Assembly: GCA_903916205.1 (NCBI GenBank) | Contig: CAIWVX010000056.1 | Coordinates: forward strand, 1 to 13,255 | Length of the DNA: 13,255 bases | Source: an uncultured beta proteobacterium | GTDB lineage: Bacteria > Pseudomonadota > Gammaproteobacteria > Burkholderiales > Rhodocyclaceae | Direction of reading: 5' to 3' | In this document: piece by piece, positions 1 to 9,251 of the stretch | Position numbering within the stretch: position 1 is the first letter of the stretch | How the letters are laid out: the number at the start of each line of letters is the position of its first letter | Program-made: the position numbers and the translations under genes | Notes under the pieces: generated by a model | Databases searched by the model: none | Told to the model about the DNA's origin: nothing | What the model saw: only the letters and a program-made list of their open reading frames with translations

Positions 1-735
1 ACTAAGGTGTTGGTGTACACGCAGAATGAAGCACAGATCGAGCATCAAGGCGTTATTCGCGCCGAGGATGTCGAAGAAACGCTAAACGGAATACGCTTCC
101 GTCTCTGTACGCCTAATGGTCGAGCTCAAGTAGAAACTGGATTGCTTGGACGCTATAACGTATCCAATCTGCTGGCCGTGGCGGCCGTGTTGATTGATGC
201 GGGCATGAAGCCCGCTGAGATTGCCGCCAGCTTTGCCAATCTGTCATCACCGCCCGGACGCCTAGAAAAAATCGGCGGCACCGGCGAACCCCTGATTATC
301 GTCGATTACGCCCATACCCCGGACGCCTTGGAGAATGCTTTAAAGGCGTTGAGAGGCGTTGCCAAAGCGCGTGGTGCCGGCCTAACCGTGATCTTTGGCT
401 GTGGCGGTGACCGTGATCGCGGCAAGCGTCCGCTGATGGGCGAGATAGCCTCGCGCTTAGCCGATCGCGTGGTGCTGACCAGTGACAATCCACGGAGCGA
501 AAATCCCGCTGTAATTCTCGATGAAATACATCAAGCCGCGCCAGCAGCAGAGGTTATTGCAGACCGTGCCGAGGCCATCGGCCACACAATCCGAAGCGCA
601 CATCCCGCTGAAGTGATTCTACTGGCCGGAAAAGGGCATGAAAGCTATCAAGAAATGGCCGGAGTTCGACGTGCATTCTCTGACCTACAAGAGGCCAAAG
701 CGGCGCTCGTCGCACGTGAGGAGAGGCCGCAATGA
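1..735 (+). CDS. murE: UDP-MurNAc-L-Ala-D-Glu:meso-diaminopimelate ligase MurE, 3' part (5' end outside window)
   Basis: C-terminal 244 residues of the cytoplasmic ATP-dependent ligase that adds the third residue of the peptidoglycan stem peptide. The frame is already open at base 1, so the gene is cut by the window edge; the N-terminal UDP-binding domain and the P-loop are missing (the family is about 490 residues). Visible are the end of the central domain (NLLAVAAVLIDAG), the start of the C-terminal domain (VDYAHTPDAL), GCGGDRDRGKRP, the DNPR motif at fragment residues 162-165 and GKGHE near the end. DNPR is the known recognition signature of MurE enzymes that use meso-diaminopimelate rather than lysine, which fits a Gram-negative wall. 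The stop overlaps the murF start by 4 nt (ATGA), so the two are probably translationally coupled. Identity is secure. Confidence 0.96.
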   Translation, partial: TKVLVYTQNEAQIEHQGVIRAEDVEETLNGIRFRLCTPNGRAQVETGLLGRYNVSNLLAVAAVLIDAGMKPAEIAASFANLSSPPGRLEKIGGTGEPLIIVDYAHTPDALENALKALRGVAKARGAGLTVIFGCGGDRDRGKRPLMGEIASRLADRVVLTSDNPRSENPAVILDEIHQAAPAAEVIADRAEAIGHTIRSAHPAEVILLAGKGHESYQEMAGVRRAFSDLQEAKAALVAREERPQ

Positions 736-2156
736 CAATCAACAGGATGATGTCTGCCCAGGACGCCGCCACGGCAATGAGCGGGAGTTTTGTTGGCGAT
801 GATCTCACTTTCTCAAGTGTTTCAACCGATAGCCGAACGCTAGAAGCCGGTCAGTTATTCATCGCTTTGCGCGGTGACTCGTTCGATGGTCATGCCTTCG
901 TTGCCTCGGTGATGGAGCGGGGGGCCGCAGCGGCGGTGGTCGATGCACAAGCCGCACCGGGGTTAAAAGATCTCGGTTTGCCACTAATAGTCGTCGCCGA
1001 TACTCGACTGGCCTTAGGGCAATTGGCCGCCAACTGGCGTGCGCGTTTCTCGATACCGATCATCGCGGTAACGGGGAGTAATGGAAAAACCACCAGCAAG
1101 GAAATGATTGCCAGCATTTTGCGCGCGGCGTTTAACAACCAGCCAGAGTCTGTGCTGGCCTCGCTGGGGAATTTGAATAACGATATTGGCTTACCGCTAA
1201 CGCTGCTTAAGTTGAATGCCGGACATCATGCAGCGGTAATTGAGATGGGCATGAATCATCCTGGAGAAATTGCCTATCTGGCCGAAATTGCACGACCCAG
1301 TGTCGCCATCGTCACCAATGCCCAGCGTGCCCATCTCGCTGGCATGGGTTCGCTGGAAGCGATAGCGCGTGAGAAGGGTTGTGTTTTTATGGGCTTGGGC
1401 GAGTCGGGGGTGGCCGTCATCAATGCCGACGATCAATGGGCCGATTTGTGGCAAGCACAAAGTGCAGATCATCAGGCCCTGTATTTTTCCTTTAAGCGGG
1501 CGGCTGATGTGACTGGCGTTTGCTTAATCCACAGTTTGGAAAATCATCTAACGATTTCGGCGCAAGGACAACAAATTGAGGTGATGCTGACGGCCCCCGG
1601 AATGCACAACGCACGCAATGCACTGGGCGCGGCAACAGCGGCTTTAGCGGCCGGTATCTCGTTGGATGCGGTGCGTGAGGGATTAAATAATTTCCCTGGC
1701 ATCAAAGGACGTCTACAGCAGCGCTCAGGTTTGAATGGTGCGACCCTCCTTGATGATTCCTATAACGCCAATCCAGATTCGGTTCGTGCGGGTATTGATG
1801 TATTGGCGGCGACCGTAGGCAAAAAAATACTGGTTCTCGGCGATATGGGCGAGATTGGCGAAATGACCGGTCAGTTTCATGATGAAGTGGGCGGCTACGC
1901 CAAGAGTCAGGGGGTTGATTTGCTCTTTGGCTTTGGAGAATCGAGTGCGCTGAGCGTACATAACTTTGGTACGGGTGGGCAACACTTCAAAAAAATTGAC
2001 GCGCTGATTGGCGCACTAAAAACAACGCTGACCGGGCAAACCACGGTGCTGGTCAAAGGCTCGCGATTCATGCGCATGGAGCGTGTGGTTGAGGCGCTGA
2101 CAGAAGTCAGCGGCAATCAGGATGCCGCCGTCCAAGGAGAACAAACATGCTGCTGA
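732..2156 (+). CDS. murF: UDP-MurNAc-tripeptide:D-alanyl-D-alanine ligase MurF
   Basis: Cytoplasmic Mur ligase, 474 residues, that joins the D-Ala-D-Ala dipeptide made by Ddl to UDP-MurNAc-tripeptide and so completes the pentapeptide precursor. Domains in order: N-terminal substrate-binding domain with the [16 protein letters not shown] segment (about residues 33-48), central ATPase domain with P-loop TGSNGKTT (K119), the [10 protein letters not shown] segment, [12 protein letters not shown], and a C-terminal domain beginning near [12 protein letters not shown], with VLGDMGE. The ATG start lies in the end of murE, preceded by a strong GAGGAGAGG ribosome-binding site. The 3' end overlaps mraY by 10 nt. 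Length and motifs are normal for the family. No sign of damage. Confidence 0.97.
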   Translation: MTINRMMSAQDAATAMSGSFVGDDLTFSSVSTDSRTLEAGQLFIALRGDSFDGHAFVASVMERGAAAAVVDAQAAPGLKDLGLPLIVVADTRLALGQLAANWRARFSIPIIAVTGSNGKTTSKEMIASILRAAFNNQPESVLASLGNLNNDIGLPLTLLKLNAGHHAAVIEMGMNHPGEIAYLAEIARPSVAIVTNAQRAHLAGMGSLEAIAREKGCVFMGLGESGVAVINADDQWADLWQAQSADHQALYFSFKRAADVTGVCLIHSLENHLTISAQGQQIEVMLTAPGMHNARNALGAATAALAAGISLDAVREGLNNFPGIKGRLQQRSGLNGATLLDDSYNANPDSVRAGIDVLAATVGKKILVLGDMGEIGEMTGQFHDEVGGYAKSQGVDLLFGFGESSALSVHNFGTGGQHFKKIDALIGALKTTLTGQTTVLVKGSRFMRMERVVEALTEVSGNQDAAVQGEQTCC

Positions 2157-3241
2157 GTCTGGCGCAATGGTTGTCATCCGATCTGCACTGGCGCGGCTTC
2201 TCCGTGCTGAACTACATCACGCTGCGGGCCGTGCTGGCGGCCATGACTTCGCTGATTATTTCCTTTGTCACGGGGCCGTCAGTGATTCGCTGGTTAGCGG
2301 CTAAAAAAATCGGTCAAGCGGTGCGCCAGGACGGCCCGCAAACGCATCTCGTTAAATCGGGAACACCGACTATGGGCGGGGCATTGATTTTAATTTCAAT
2401 TGGTGTGACCACCTTGCTCTGGGGCGATCTGGGTAATCGCTACGTCTGGGTGGTGCTGATAGTTACCCTCGGGTTTGGGGCCATAGGCTGGTACGACGAC
2501 TGGCGTAAAGTCATGAGTCGCGATCCAAAAGGCTTAGCCAGCCGCTGGAAGTATTTCTGGCAGTCCGTCATCGGCTTGGCCGTGGCTATTTATCTCGGAA
2601 TGACGACAACCGTACCGGCGCAACTTGAACTCATCGTGCCGTTTTTCAAGACCGTATCCTACCCGCTTGGCGTGATTGGATTTATCACCTTGACCTATCT
2701 CGTGATTGTCGGCACCAGCAATGCCGTCAACCTCACCGATGGTCTCGATGGACTGGCGATTATGCCCACCGTGATGATTGCCAGTGCGCTGTCGATTTTT
2801 GCCTATGTTGCGGGTAATGCGGTTTTTGCCCGTTACCTATTGATGCCCTATATCCCAGGCGCGGGCGAACTGGCGGTATTTCTTGGCGCAATGGCCGGGG
2901 CCGGACTCGGATTTTTGTGGTTTAACGCCTATCCGGCTGAAGTATTTATGGGCGATGTTGGCGCACTGGCGCTCGGTGCCGCTCTGGGGACGGTGGCGGT
3001 GATTGTGCGACAGGAAATCGTTCTGGCCATCATGGGCGGCGTGTTTGTCGCTGAAACCTTATCGGTGGCGGCACAGGTGCTCTATTTCAAATACAGCGGC
3101 GGCAAACGTATTTTTCGCATGGCCCCGCTACACCATCATTTTGAACTCGGCGGCTGGAAAGAAACCCAGGTCGTCGTTCGCTTCTGGATCATCACCATCA
3201 TGTTGGTGTTGATCGGTCTTTCCACTTTGAAAATCCGCTGA
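2147..3241 (+). CDS. mraY: Phospho-N-acetylmuramoyl-pentapeptide transferase MraY
   Basis: Integral inner-membrane enzyme, 364 residues, that transfers phospho-MurNAc-pentapeptide from UDP to undecaprenyl phosphate, giving lipid I. About ten hydrophobic segments are visible. Family landmarks: TPTMGG, the Asp pair in GWYDDW (D117, D118), [14 protein letters not shown] (D270) and the histidine cluster in [11 protein letters not shown] (H329-331). The [16 protein letters not shown] stretch after the Asp pair resembles betaproteobacterial versions. The start is supported by AAGGAG at 2134-2139, 7 nt before the ATG, and lies inside the murF 3' end. Residue 273, right after FMGDVG, is Ala, where I recall Ser in most homologues; the change is conservative. 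The gene is 13 nt before murD. Confidence 0.97.
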   Translation: MLLSLAQWLSSDLHWRGFSVLNYITLRAVLAAMTSLIISFVTGPSVIRWLAAKKIGQAVRQDGPQTHLVKSGTPTMGGALILISIGVTTLLWGDLGNRYVWVVLIVTLGFGAIGWYDDWRKVMSRDPKGLASRWKYFWQSVIGLAVAIYLGMTTTVPAQLELIVPFFKTVSYPLGVIGFITLTYLVIVGTSNAVNLTDGLDGLAIMPTVMIASALSIFAYVAGNAVFARYLLMPYIPGAGELAVFLGAMAGAGLGFLWFNAYPAEVFMGDVGALALGAALGTVAVIVRQEIVLAIMGGVFVAETLSVAAQVLYFKYSGGKRIFRMAPLHHHFELGGWKETQVVVRFWIITIMLVLIGLSTLKIR

Positions 3242-3254
3242 GAAGTCACACCCC

Positions 3255-4628
3255 ATGAACCTTCACGGCCAACACGTTCTGGTACTCGGACTCGGTGAGA
3301 GCGGTTTGGCTATGGCCAAATGGTTATCCCGTGAGGGTGCCGTCGTGCGTGTTGCCGATAGTCGCACTCAGCCGCCGAACGTAGACGCGTTGCGTGCGGC
3401 GGTGCCTCAAGCCGAATTAATAACCGGGGCGTTTATTGACCAAACATTTGCCGGTGTTGATCTGATCGCCCTCTCGCCCGGCGTACCCGTGCAGGAAAAA
3501 TGTGTTCGGCAAGCACAAAATCGTGGCGTGGACGTGGTTTCAGAAATTGAACTGTTCGGCTGGGCGGTGCGTAAATTAACCCCACAGGCCAAAATCATTG
3601 CCATCACCGGGAGCAACGCTAAAACGACCACAACGGCGTTGACCGCCCACCTGTTAAATGCGGCAGGAACACCCGCCATCGCCTGCGGCAATATCTCACC
3701 CTCGGCGCTTGATGCGTTGATGGGGGCGCTAAATGACGGCAAGTTGCCCGATGTCTGGGTGCTTGAACTGTCGAGCTTTCAGTTGGAAACAACGCACACC
3801 CTCAATGCCGACGCCGCGACGGTGCTCAATATCAGCGAAGATCATCTTGATCGTCACCTTGATCTAAATAATTATGCCGCGACCAAGCAGCGCGTCTACC
3901 AAGGGCATGGCGTCATGGTGCTGAACCGGGATGAACTGCGCTGTGCTGCGTGGTCTCAACCCGACCGCCAGACGGTCAGTTTTGGTTTAGGGACGCCGCC
4001 ATCAGCCGACAGTTTTGGCCTCAAGTCCGGCCATCTGGTACGTGGCAATGAAGTCTTGCTAGCGCTTAACGACCTTAAAATAGTCGGCTTGCATAACGCG
4101 GCCAATGCCCTGGCGGCACTCGCGCTGTGTGCGGCCATCGGTGTTGAACCCAAAAAAGTGTTGGCGGCTTTGGCGACATTCACCGGATTAGCGCATCGCG
4201 TCGAGTTCGTCGCCCTGATTAAGGGGGTTTCATACTACGACGATTCCAAAGGAACCAATGTCGGTGCGACGCTGGCGGCCTTACAGGGACTCGGCTGCAA
4301 GGTGGCGATCATTCTTGGTGGTGAAGGAAAAGGACAGGATTTTTCACCGCTTCAGGCGGCATTGGCTCAACATGGGCGAGCCGTGGCGTTAATTGGCCGC
4401 GATACCTTGTTGATAGAAGCGGCGATTTCAGCTTGCGGGATTCCGCTGCGGCGCTGTGTCGATCTCGCTGAAGCCGTTCGCTGGTGCGCTTCGCTGGCGC
4501 AATCGGGTGAGGCTGTCTTACTTTCTCCGGCCTGTGCCAGCTTTGATATGTTCCGCAATTATGAACATCGTGCCGAGGTCTTCGTTGAGCTGGTGCATAC
4601 GCTTGAACGTGAGGTGGCCAGATGTTGA
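3255..4628 (+). CDS. murD: UDP-MurNAc-L-alanine:D-glutamate ligase MurD
   Basis: Cytoplasmic ATP-dependent Mur ligase, 457 residues, that adds D-Glu as the second residue of the stem peptide. N-terminal Rossmann-like domain with [15 protein letters not shown] (residues 9-23), SPGVP, then the ATP site [11 protein letters not shown] (K123), GGNISP-like [29 protein letters not shown], and C-terminal [15 protein letters not shown] and [10 protein letters not shown], closing with [11 protein letters not shown]. The ATP loop carries Ala122 where the common Mur-ligase form has Gly (GTNGK or GSNGK). The ribosome-binding site is weak (GAGAAG, 9 nt before the ATG), so translation may depend on upstream mraY. 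The 3' end overlaps ftsW by 7 nt. The gene looks intact. Confidence 0.96.
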   Translation: MNLHGQHVLVLGLGESGLAMAKWLSREGAVVRVADSRTQPPNVDALRAAVPQAELITGAFIDQTFAGVDLIALSPGVPVQEKCVRQAQNRGVDVVSEIELFGWAVRKLTPQAKIIAITGSNAKTTTTALTAHLLNAAGTPAIACGNISPSALDALMGALNDGKLPDVWVLELSSFQLETTHTLNADAATVLNISEDHLDRHLDLNNYAATKQRVYQGHGVMVLNRDELRCAAWSQPDRQTVSFGLGTPPSADSFGLKSGHLVRGNEVLLALNDLKIVGLHNAANALAALALCAAIGVEPKKVLAALATFTGLAHRVEFVALIKGVSYYDDSKGTNVGATLAALQGLGCKVAIILGGEGKGQDFSPLQAALAQHGRAVALIGRDTLLIEAAISACGIPLRRCVDLAEAVRWCASLAQSGEAVLLSPACASFDMFRNYEHRAEVFVELVHTLEREVARC

Positions 4629-5779
4629 CAAGCTTTGCGCCACGTCGAATGCCCGCCGAAGTCGACTTAACGCTCTTGTGGAGCGGTTTGATTTTGCTGT
4701 TGATCGGCATGGTCATGGTCTATTCGGCGTCAATTGCCATTGCTGAAGCCGGGCGATTTACCGGCAACCACCCGACCTACTATTTGCTGCGTCATGGCGT
4801 ATTTCTGGTGATTGGACTGGTGGCCGCCGGCTGTGCTTTTCAGATTCCGATGTCTGCCTGGCAGCGCATGGCGCCTTGGCTTTTCGTCGTCGGCTTTGTG
4901 CTCTTGGGCTTAGTGCTGGTTCCTGGCGTTGGCCGCGATGTTAATGGTGCACGGCGTTGGCTTTCACTCGGATTTGTCAATTTGCAGCCGTCGGAACTCA
5001 TGAAATTATTCGTCGTTATTTATGCGGCGGATTACACCGTCCGCAAAATGCCCTATATGCACGACTTAAAGAAAGCCTTTCTGCCTATGGCCATCGCTAT
5101 GGTGGCCGTCGGCATTTTGCTGCTCAAAGAACCTGACTTCGGGGCCTTTGTGGTGATTATTTCGGTGTCCATAGGCATTCTTTTTCTGGGTGGAATGCGG
5201 GCGCGTCTGTTTGCCATTCTGATTGTTGTCTTGGTCGTGGCTTTTGCCGTGCTGATTATCGTTTCGCCCTATCGGCGCGACCGGATATTTGGCTTTATGG
5301 ATCCGTGGTCAGATGCTTTTGGCCGTGGCTATCAGTTATCACATGCCTTGATCGCTTTCGGACGCGGTGAATTACTCGGTGTTGGACTCGGGGCCAGTGT
5401 TGAAAAATTGTTTTATCTGCCAGAAGCGCATACCGATTTTCTGTTAGCCGTGATCGCCGAAGAGCTTGGATTTGCGGGTGTCGTGGCCGTAGTCGTTTTG
5501 TTCAGTTTGGTCATTCAGCGAGCTTTTGTCATCGGTCGTCAAGCTGTAGCCCTTGACCGACTGTACTCGGCGCTCGTGGCTCAAGGTGTTGGAATATGGA
5601 TCGGCGTGCAGGGCTTCATCAACATGGGTGTCAATATGGGGCTGCTGCCAACCAAGGGATTGACTTTGCCGCTGATGAGCTTCGGCGGTTCGGGGATTCT
5701 CGCCAATTGCGTCTCGCTAGCCATCCTGCTGCGCGTCGATTGGGAGAACAGACAGTTAATGCGCGGAGCGAAATTGTAA
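4622..5779 (+). CDS. ftsW: Septal peptidoglycan glycosyltransferase FtsW (SEDS family)
   Basis: Polytopic inner-membrane SEDS protein, 385 residues, that polymerises lipid II glycan strands at the division site together with its class B penicillin-binding protein partner FtsI (not in this window). Family segments: [22 protein letters not shown] (split here as [10 protein letters not shown] and NLQPSE), [61 protein letters not shown] with the conserved Asp at residue 272 that is catalytic in SEDS enzymes, and the terminal [13 protein letters not shown]. RodA is the close paralogue; the position between murD and murG decides for FtsW. The ATG overlaps the murD end, with GAGGTG 5 nt upstream. 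A short cytoplasmic N-terminus precedes the first membrane segment (about residue 18). Gap to murG is 27 nt. Confidence 0.96.
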   Translation: MLTSFAPRRMPAEVDLTLLWSGLILLLIGMVMVYSASIAIAEAGRFTGNHPTYYLLRHGVFLVIGLVAAGCAFQIPMSAWQRMAPWLFVVGFVLLGLVLVPGVGRDVNGARRWLSLGFVNLQPSELMKLFVVIYAADYTVRKMPYMHDLKKAFLPMAIAMVAVGILLLKEPDFGAFVVIISVSIGILFLGGMRARLFAILIVVLVVAFAVLIIVSPYRRDRIFGFMDPWSDAFGRGYQLSHALIAFGRGELLGVGLGASVEKLFYLPEAHTDFLLAVIAEELGFAGVVAVVVLFSLVIQRAFVIGRQAVALDRLYSALVAQGVGIWIGVQGFINMGVNMGLLPTKGLTLPLMSFGGSGILANCVSLAILLRVDWENRQLMRGAKL

Positions 5780-5806
5780 TGTCAGCGCGCCCAAGGAAGA
5801 TTAGGC

Positions 5807-6865
5807 ATGACTAAAACGGTGCTTATTATCGGAGGAGGAACGGGGGGGCATGTGTTTCCCGGTCTTGCTGTCGCTGATCTGCTCAAAAATCGTGGTTGGC
5901 GAGTGGTTTGGATGGGGCATCCTGACGGCATTGAAGCCAAACTGGTTCCTGCACAGGGTTACGAAATGGCTTGGGTGCGGTTTTCTGCGCTACGCGGCAA
6001 GGGTTTTCTGCGCAAGCTGATGTTGCCGATCAACTTGGTTTCTGCCCTGATGCAAGCGCGGCGCGAAATTCGCCGCATCCAGCCGAATGTCGTTCTTGGC
6101 ATGGGAGGATTTATCAGCTTTCCCGGTGGACTGATGGCCTTGCAGTCGGGCTATCCGCTCGTTATCCACGAACAAAATTCGGTGGCCGGATTAGCTAATC
6201 GGGTGTTGTCCAAGATCGCTTCACACATTGTTTGCGGCTTCCCCAATGCCTTGCCCAAGGGAACATGGGTGGGCAATCCGGTACGAGCCGATATTGCTAC
6301 TTTGCCCGAACCGGCGGTGCGTCTTGCGGATCGCCAGTCTCCCCTGCGGCTGCTCGTGCTGGGCGGAAGTCTTGGAGCGGCGGCGATAAACGAAATTGTG
6401 CCGAAAGGGATACGTCTTTTAGCTCAGCATGAGCGTCCGATAGTGGTGCATCAAGCCGGCGAGAAACATCTAGACAAGCTTAAACAAAATTATCTGGAAG
6501 CCGGTGTCGAGGCCAGTTGTGTGGCCTTTATCGAGGATATGGCCGGAGCCTACGAATGGGCCGATCTGGTTTTGTGCCGCGCCGGGGCATTAACCGTGGC
6601 CGAATTGGCGACAGCCGGAGTGGCGAGCATTTTGGTGCCATTCCCCCATGCCGTCGATGACCATCAGACCAGCAATGCAAAATTTTTATCGACTTCAGGC
6701 GGGGCGATTTTACTGCCGCAAAACGAAATGACCGCAGAATCGGTCAGTCTGATACGTAATTACACCCGCAGTCAGTTGTTGCAGATGTCCGAGCGTGCAA
6801 GGGATTTGGCTAAGCCGGATGCCGCCGCCGAGGTCGCGGAAATATGCGAGGCATGGGCTAAATGA
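5807..6865 (+). CDS. murG: UDP-GlcNAc:lipid I N-acetylglucosaminyltransferase MurG
   Basis: Peripheral inner-membrane GT-B glycosyltransferase (family GT28), 352 residues, that adds GlcNAc to lipid I to give lipid II. N-terminal Rossmann domain with the glycine loop GGGTGGH (H15), VVLGMGGF, and the [12 protein letters not shown] segment at about residues 121-132. C-terminal domain with [10 protein letters not shown], the UDP-GlcNAc-binding [11 protein letters not shown] stretch, and [10 protein letters not shown]. These are the hallmark motifs of MurG. The start is supported by AAGGAAGA about 8 nt upstream in the 27-nt gap after ftsW. The stop overlaps the murC start as ATGA, which suggests translational coupling. 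Confidence 0.97.
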   Translation: MTKTVLIIGGGTGGHVFPGLAVADLLKNRGWRVVWMGHPDGIEAKLVPAQGYEMAWVRFSALRGKGFLRKLMLPINLVSALMQARREIRRIQPNVVLGMGGFISFPGGLMALQSGYPLVIHEQNSVAGLANRVLSKIASHIVCGFPNALPKGTWVGNPVRADIATLPEPAVRLADRQSPLRLLVLGGSLGAAAINEIVPKGIRLLAQHERPIVVHQAGEKHLDKLKQNYLEAGVEASCVAFIEDMAGAYEWADLVLCRAGALTVAELATAGVASILVPFPHAVDDHQTSNAKFLSTSGGAILLPQNEMTAESVSLIRNYTRSQLLQMSERARDLAKPDAAAEVAEICEAWAK

Positions 6866-8250
6866 AGCATAAAGTTAAAAACATTCACTTCGTCGGGATT
6901 GGCGGATCAGGCATGTGCGGGATTGCCGAGGTCTTGCACAATCTCGGCTTTAGCATCAGCGGCTCAGATTTAGCGGAAAACACGACGACCCGGCGATTAG
7001 CTGGCTTGGGCATCAGAATTGCAACCGGACATGCCAGCGACAATCTGCTGGGAGCCGATGCGGTGGTGGTATCAACTGCGGTAACAGAAGACAACCCGGA
7101 AGTGCTGGCCGCTCGCGCCCGCAAAATCCCAGTGGTGCCACGCGCCCAAATGCTCGCAGAACTGATGCGTCTCAAGCAGGGTATCGCGATTGCCGGAACG
7201 CATGGCAAAACCACAACGACCAGTTTGATTGCCTCGATCTTAGCCGAAGGCGGTATGGATCCGACCTTTGTGATCGGTGGACGACTTAATGCGGCGGGAG
7301 CCAATGCCCGTCTCGGTGCGGGTGATTTTCTTGTCGCCGAAGCCGATGAATCAGATGCCTCGTTCCTGTTACTGTCGCCTGTCATCGCTATCGTCACCAA
7401 TATTGATTCCGATCACATGGAAACGTACGGTCACGATTTTGGCCGACTTAAACAAGCGTTTGTCGATTTTCTTCAACGCCTTCCGTTTTACGGCGTGGCG
7501 GTGTTGTGCACCGACGATGTCAATGTGCGTGAAATCATGCCGCAGGTATCAAAACAGATTGTCAGTTATGGCCTTGATTCATCCGCCAATGTCCGCGCCG
7601 AGAATATTCTGGCACAGGACGGGCAGATGCTCTTCGATTGCGTCCGCGTCAACGGGAGCCATAGCCGATTCCCCGTAACATTGAATTTGCCGGGAATACA
7701 TAACGTCTTAAATGCCTTAGCGGCCATTGCTGTTGCCAGTGAGTTGGGCGTATCCGATGCGGCGATTATCAAAGCGCTGGCCGATTTCAAGGGCGTCGGG
7801 CGGCGTTTCCAGCGGTTTGGCGAAGTGCCGATGGCGGGCGGTGGGCATTTCACGCTGATCGACGATTACGGCCATCATCCCGTAGAAATGCGCGCCACCA
7901 TTGCGGCGGCCCGAGGCGCTTTCCCGAAGCGCCGCCTGATGCTTGCCTTCCAGCCGCACCGCTTTACACGAACACGCGACTGTTTCGAGGATTTTGTTAG
8001 TGTTTTAAGCAGTGTCGATGCGCTAGTTCTAGGCGAAGTTTATCCCGCCGGAGAAGCGCCAATTGTTGCCGCCGATAGCCGCGCGCTGGCCAGAGCGTTA
8101 CGGGTAGCGGGAAAAATCGAACCGGTTTTCGTCGAGGACATTGCCGACATGCCGCAGTCGATTAGGGATGTTGTCCATCAAGGGGATGTCGTCATCACCA
8201 TGGGGGCGGGTTCGATCGGTGGTGTACCCAGAAAGTTGATCAATGCGTAA
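6862..8250 (+). CDS. murC: UDP-N-acetylmuramate:L-alanine ligase MurC
   Basis: Cytoplasmic ATP-dependent ligase, 462 residues, that adds L-Ala to UDP-MurNAc and starts the stem peptide. N-terminal domain begins [16 protein letters not shown]; the central ATPase domain has [10 protein letters not shown] (K116) and [12 protein letters not shown], followed by [11 protein letters not shown]; the C-terminal domain has [10 protein letters not shown] and FQPHRFTRT, then ITMGAGSIG near the end. All are standard MurC features and the length is normal. The ATG overlaps the murG stop. Its enzymatic predecessor MurB (UDP-MurNAc from UDP-GlcNAc-enolpyruvate) is not encoded next to it, so murB must lie elsewhere if present. 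A 92-nt spacer separates murC from ddl, the longest gap inside the cluster. Confidence 0.97.
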   Translation: MKHKVKNIHFVGIGGSGMCGIAEVLHNLGFSISGSDLAENTTTRRLAGLGIRIATGHASDNLLGADAVVVSTAVTEDNPEVLAARARKIPVVPRAQMLAELMRLKQGIAIAGTHGKTTTTSLIASILAEGGMDPTFVIGGRLNAAGANARLGAGDFLVAEADESDASFLLLSPVIAIVTNIDSDHMETYGHDFGRLKQAFVDFLQRLPFYGVAVLCTDDVNVREIMPQVSKQIVSYGLDSSANVRAENILAQDGQMLFDCVRVNGSHSRFPVTLNLPGIHNVLNALAAIAVASELGVSDAAIIKALADFKGVGRRFQRFGEVPMAGGGHFTLIDDYGHHPVEMRATIAAARGAFPKRRLMLAFQPHRFTRTRDCFEDFVSVLSSVDALVLGEVYPAGEAPIVAADSRALARALRVAGKIEPVFVEDIADMPQSIRDVVHQGDVVITMGAGSIGGVPRKLINA

Positions 8251-8350
8251 GCACCAACTCACCAAATTACCAAGCGCACAGCACCCAGAAAAACTGCGGG
8301 TGGCTGGGCGTCTTGGCGTTTTTGTGGTGGAAGGTTTTAGGTATGGCTGA
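8243..8350 (+). CDS. 35-codon open frame bridging murC and ddl (leader peptide or vestige; unproven)
   Basis: An ATG inside the last codons of murC opens a frame of 35 residues ending with TGA inside the ddl start region (the stop lies 5 nt after the ddl ATG begins). It therefore spans the whole murC-ddl spacer and overlaps both genes. No clear ribosome-binding site is visible. The C-terminal part ([13 protein letters not shown]) faintly recalls the end of MurB as I remember it (a GV-x-L-x-x-E-x-R-x-x-G pattern), so it could be the remnant of a deleted murB. It could also be a translated leader that couples murC to ddl across the hairpin described separately, or a chance open frame. Expression is not shown by the sequence. 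Confidence 0.2.
   Translation: MRKHQLTKLPSAQHPEKLRVAGRLGVFVVEGFRYG
8270..8323 (+). terminator. Imperfect hairpin plus T-tract between murC and ddl: candidate internal terminator or attenuator
   Basis: The 5' arm 8270-8286 pairs with the 3' arm 8298-8316 around an 11-nt loop (8287-8297). From the outside in: CCAAG with CTTGG, CGC with GCG, CAGC with GCTG, and ACCC with GGGT. That gives 16 base pairs with single-base bulges at G8302 and T8311 and one A-G mismatch (8278/8307). Two bases later comes TTTTT at 8319-8323. This is the architecture of a factor-independent terminator, placed 19 nt before the ddl ATG. The ddl ribosome-binding site GGAAGG (8329-8334) lies just past it. It may reduce or condition transcription into ddl-ftsQAZ. 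Whether it terminates in the cell is inference. Confidence 0.55.
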
Positions 8351-9248
8351 TTTTGGCAAAGTAGCGATTCTTCTTGGCGGCAAATCGGCTGAACGCGATG
8401 TTTCGCTCAAGAGCGGGTCGCGGGTGCTGGATGCGCTCCAACGTCAGGGAGTCGATGCGCACGCCTTTGATCCGGCGGAACGAAAGTTAGACGAATTGGC
8501 CGCATTTGATCGGGTGTTTATAGCGCTGCACGGTCGTTACGGTGAAGACGGAACGATTCAAGGTGCGTTGGAGTTGATGGGCATTCCCTATACCGGCAGT
8601 GGCGTGATGGCCTCTGCTCTGGGCATGGACAAATGGCGGACTAAACTCTTATGGCAGTCAGTTGGATTGCCGGTTCCTGAGTTCGCCCTACTGGATAAAT
8701 TCAGTAATTTTTCCGCAATTGAACAGCAACTCGGTTTGCCGATATTCGTCAAGCCAGATTGCGAAGGTTCCTCGATTGGCATTTCGATGGTCAAACACGC
8801 GGGCGAATTGAAGCCGGCCTATAACGTGGCCGCTACACATCATTCGCTGGTGCTGGCCGAGCGCGGCATCATCGGCGGCGAATATACCGTGGCTATTCTG
8901 GACGATGAAGCGCTCCCCATCATTAAGATCGAACCGGCAACCGAATTTTACGATTACGAAGCAAAATATTTGCGTGACGACACCGCCTATCGCTGCCCGT
9001 GTGGGCTGCCCGCAGCACGTGAAAGCGAACTGCGAGCTCAGGCACTTGAAGCCTTCCGCATCCTCGGTTGTCGCGGTTGGGGGCGGGTTGATTTTCTGAT
9101 GGATAAACAAGGTCATGCCTATTTTATTGAAGTCAATACGGCTCCCGGCATGACCGATCACTCGCTGGTACCGATGGCGGCCCGAGTCGCCGGAATTTCC
9201 TATGAACAACTGGTTTTGCGCGTGCTGGCGCTTGCCTCGTTGGGATGA
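8343..9248 (+). CDS. ddl: D-alanine:D-alanine ligase
   Basis: Cytoplasmic ATP-grasp ligase, 301 residues, that makes the D-Ala-D-Ala dipeptide used by MurF. Order of motifs: [17 protein letters not shown] at the N-terminus, [29 protein letters not shown], the ATP-binding [21 protein letters not shown] (its tyrosine region is typical of D-Ala-D-Ala rather than D-Ala-D-lactate ligases), and the metal-binding [17 protein letters not shown]. The ATG at 8343 is chosen because GGAAGG lies 8 nt upstream and the protein then begins [13 protein letters not shown], as in relatives. A TTG at 8313 in frame would add ten residues made of the hairpin arm and T-tract and is unlikely. ftsQ follows after 3 nt. 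Often named ddlB in this position. Confidence 0.96.
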   Translation: MADFGKVAILLGGKSAERDVSLKSGSRVLDALQRQGVDAHAFDPAERKLDELAAFDRVFIALHGRYGEDGTIQGALELMGIPYTGSGVMASALGMDKWRTKLLWQSVGLPVPEFALLDKFSNFSAIEQQLGLPIFVKPDCEGSSIGISMVKHAGELKPAYNVAATHHSLVLAERGIIGGEYTVAILDDEALPIIKIEPATEFYDYEAKYLRDDTAYRCPCGLPAARESELRAQALEAFRILGCRGWGRVDFLMDKQGHAYFIEVNTAPGMTDHSLVPMAARVAGISYEQLVLRVLALASLG

Positions 9249-9251
9249 ATA

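Noticed and set aside
4622-5779. RodA instead of FtsW
   Set aside because: The SEDS motifs are shared by both, but the position between murD and murG is that of ftsW.
5779-5812. 11-codon frame between ftsW and murG
   Set aside because: Too short, with no ribosome-binding site of its own; the AAGGAAGA within it serves murG.
8313-8342. Upstream TTG start for ddl adding [10 protein letters not shown]
   Set aside because: The added residues would be coded by the hairpin arm and T-tract; the ATG at 8343 has a good ribosome-binding site at the right distance and matches the family N-terminus.
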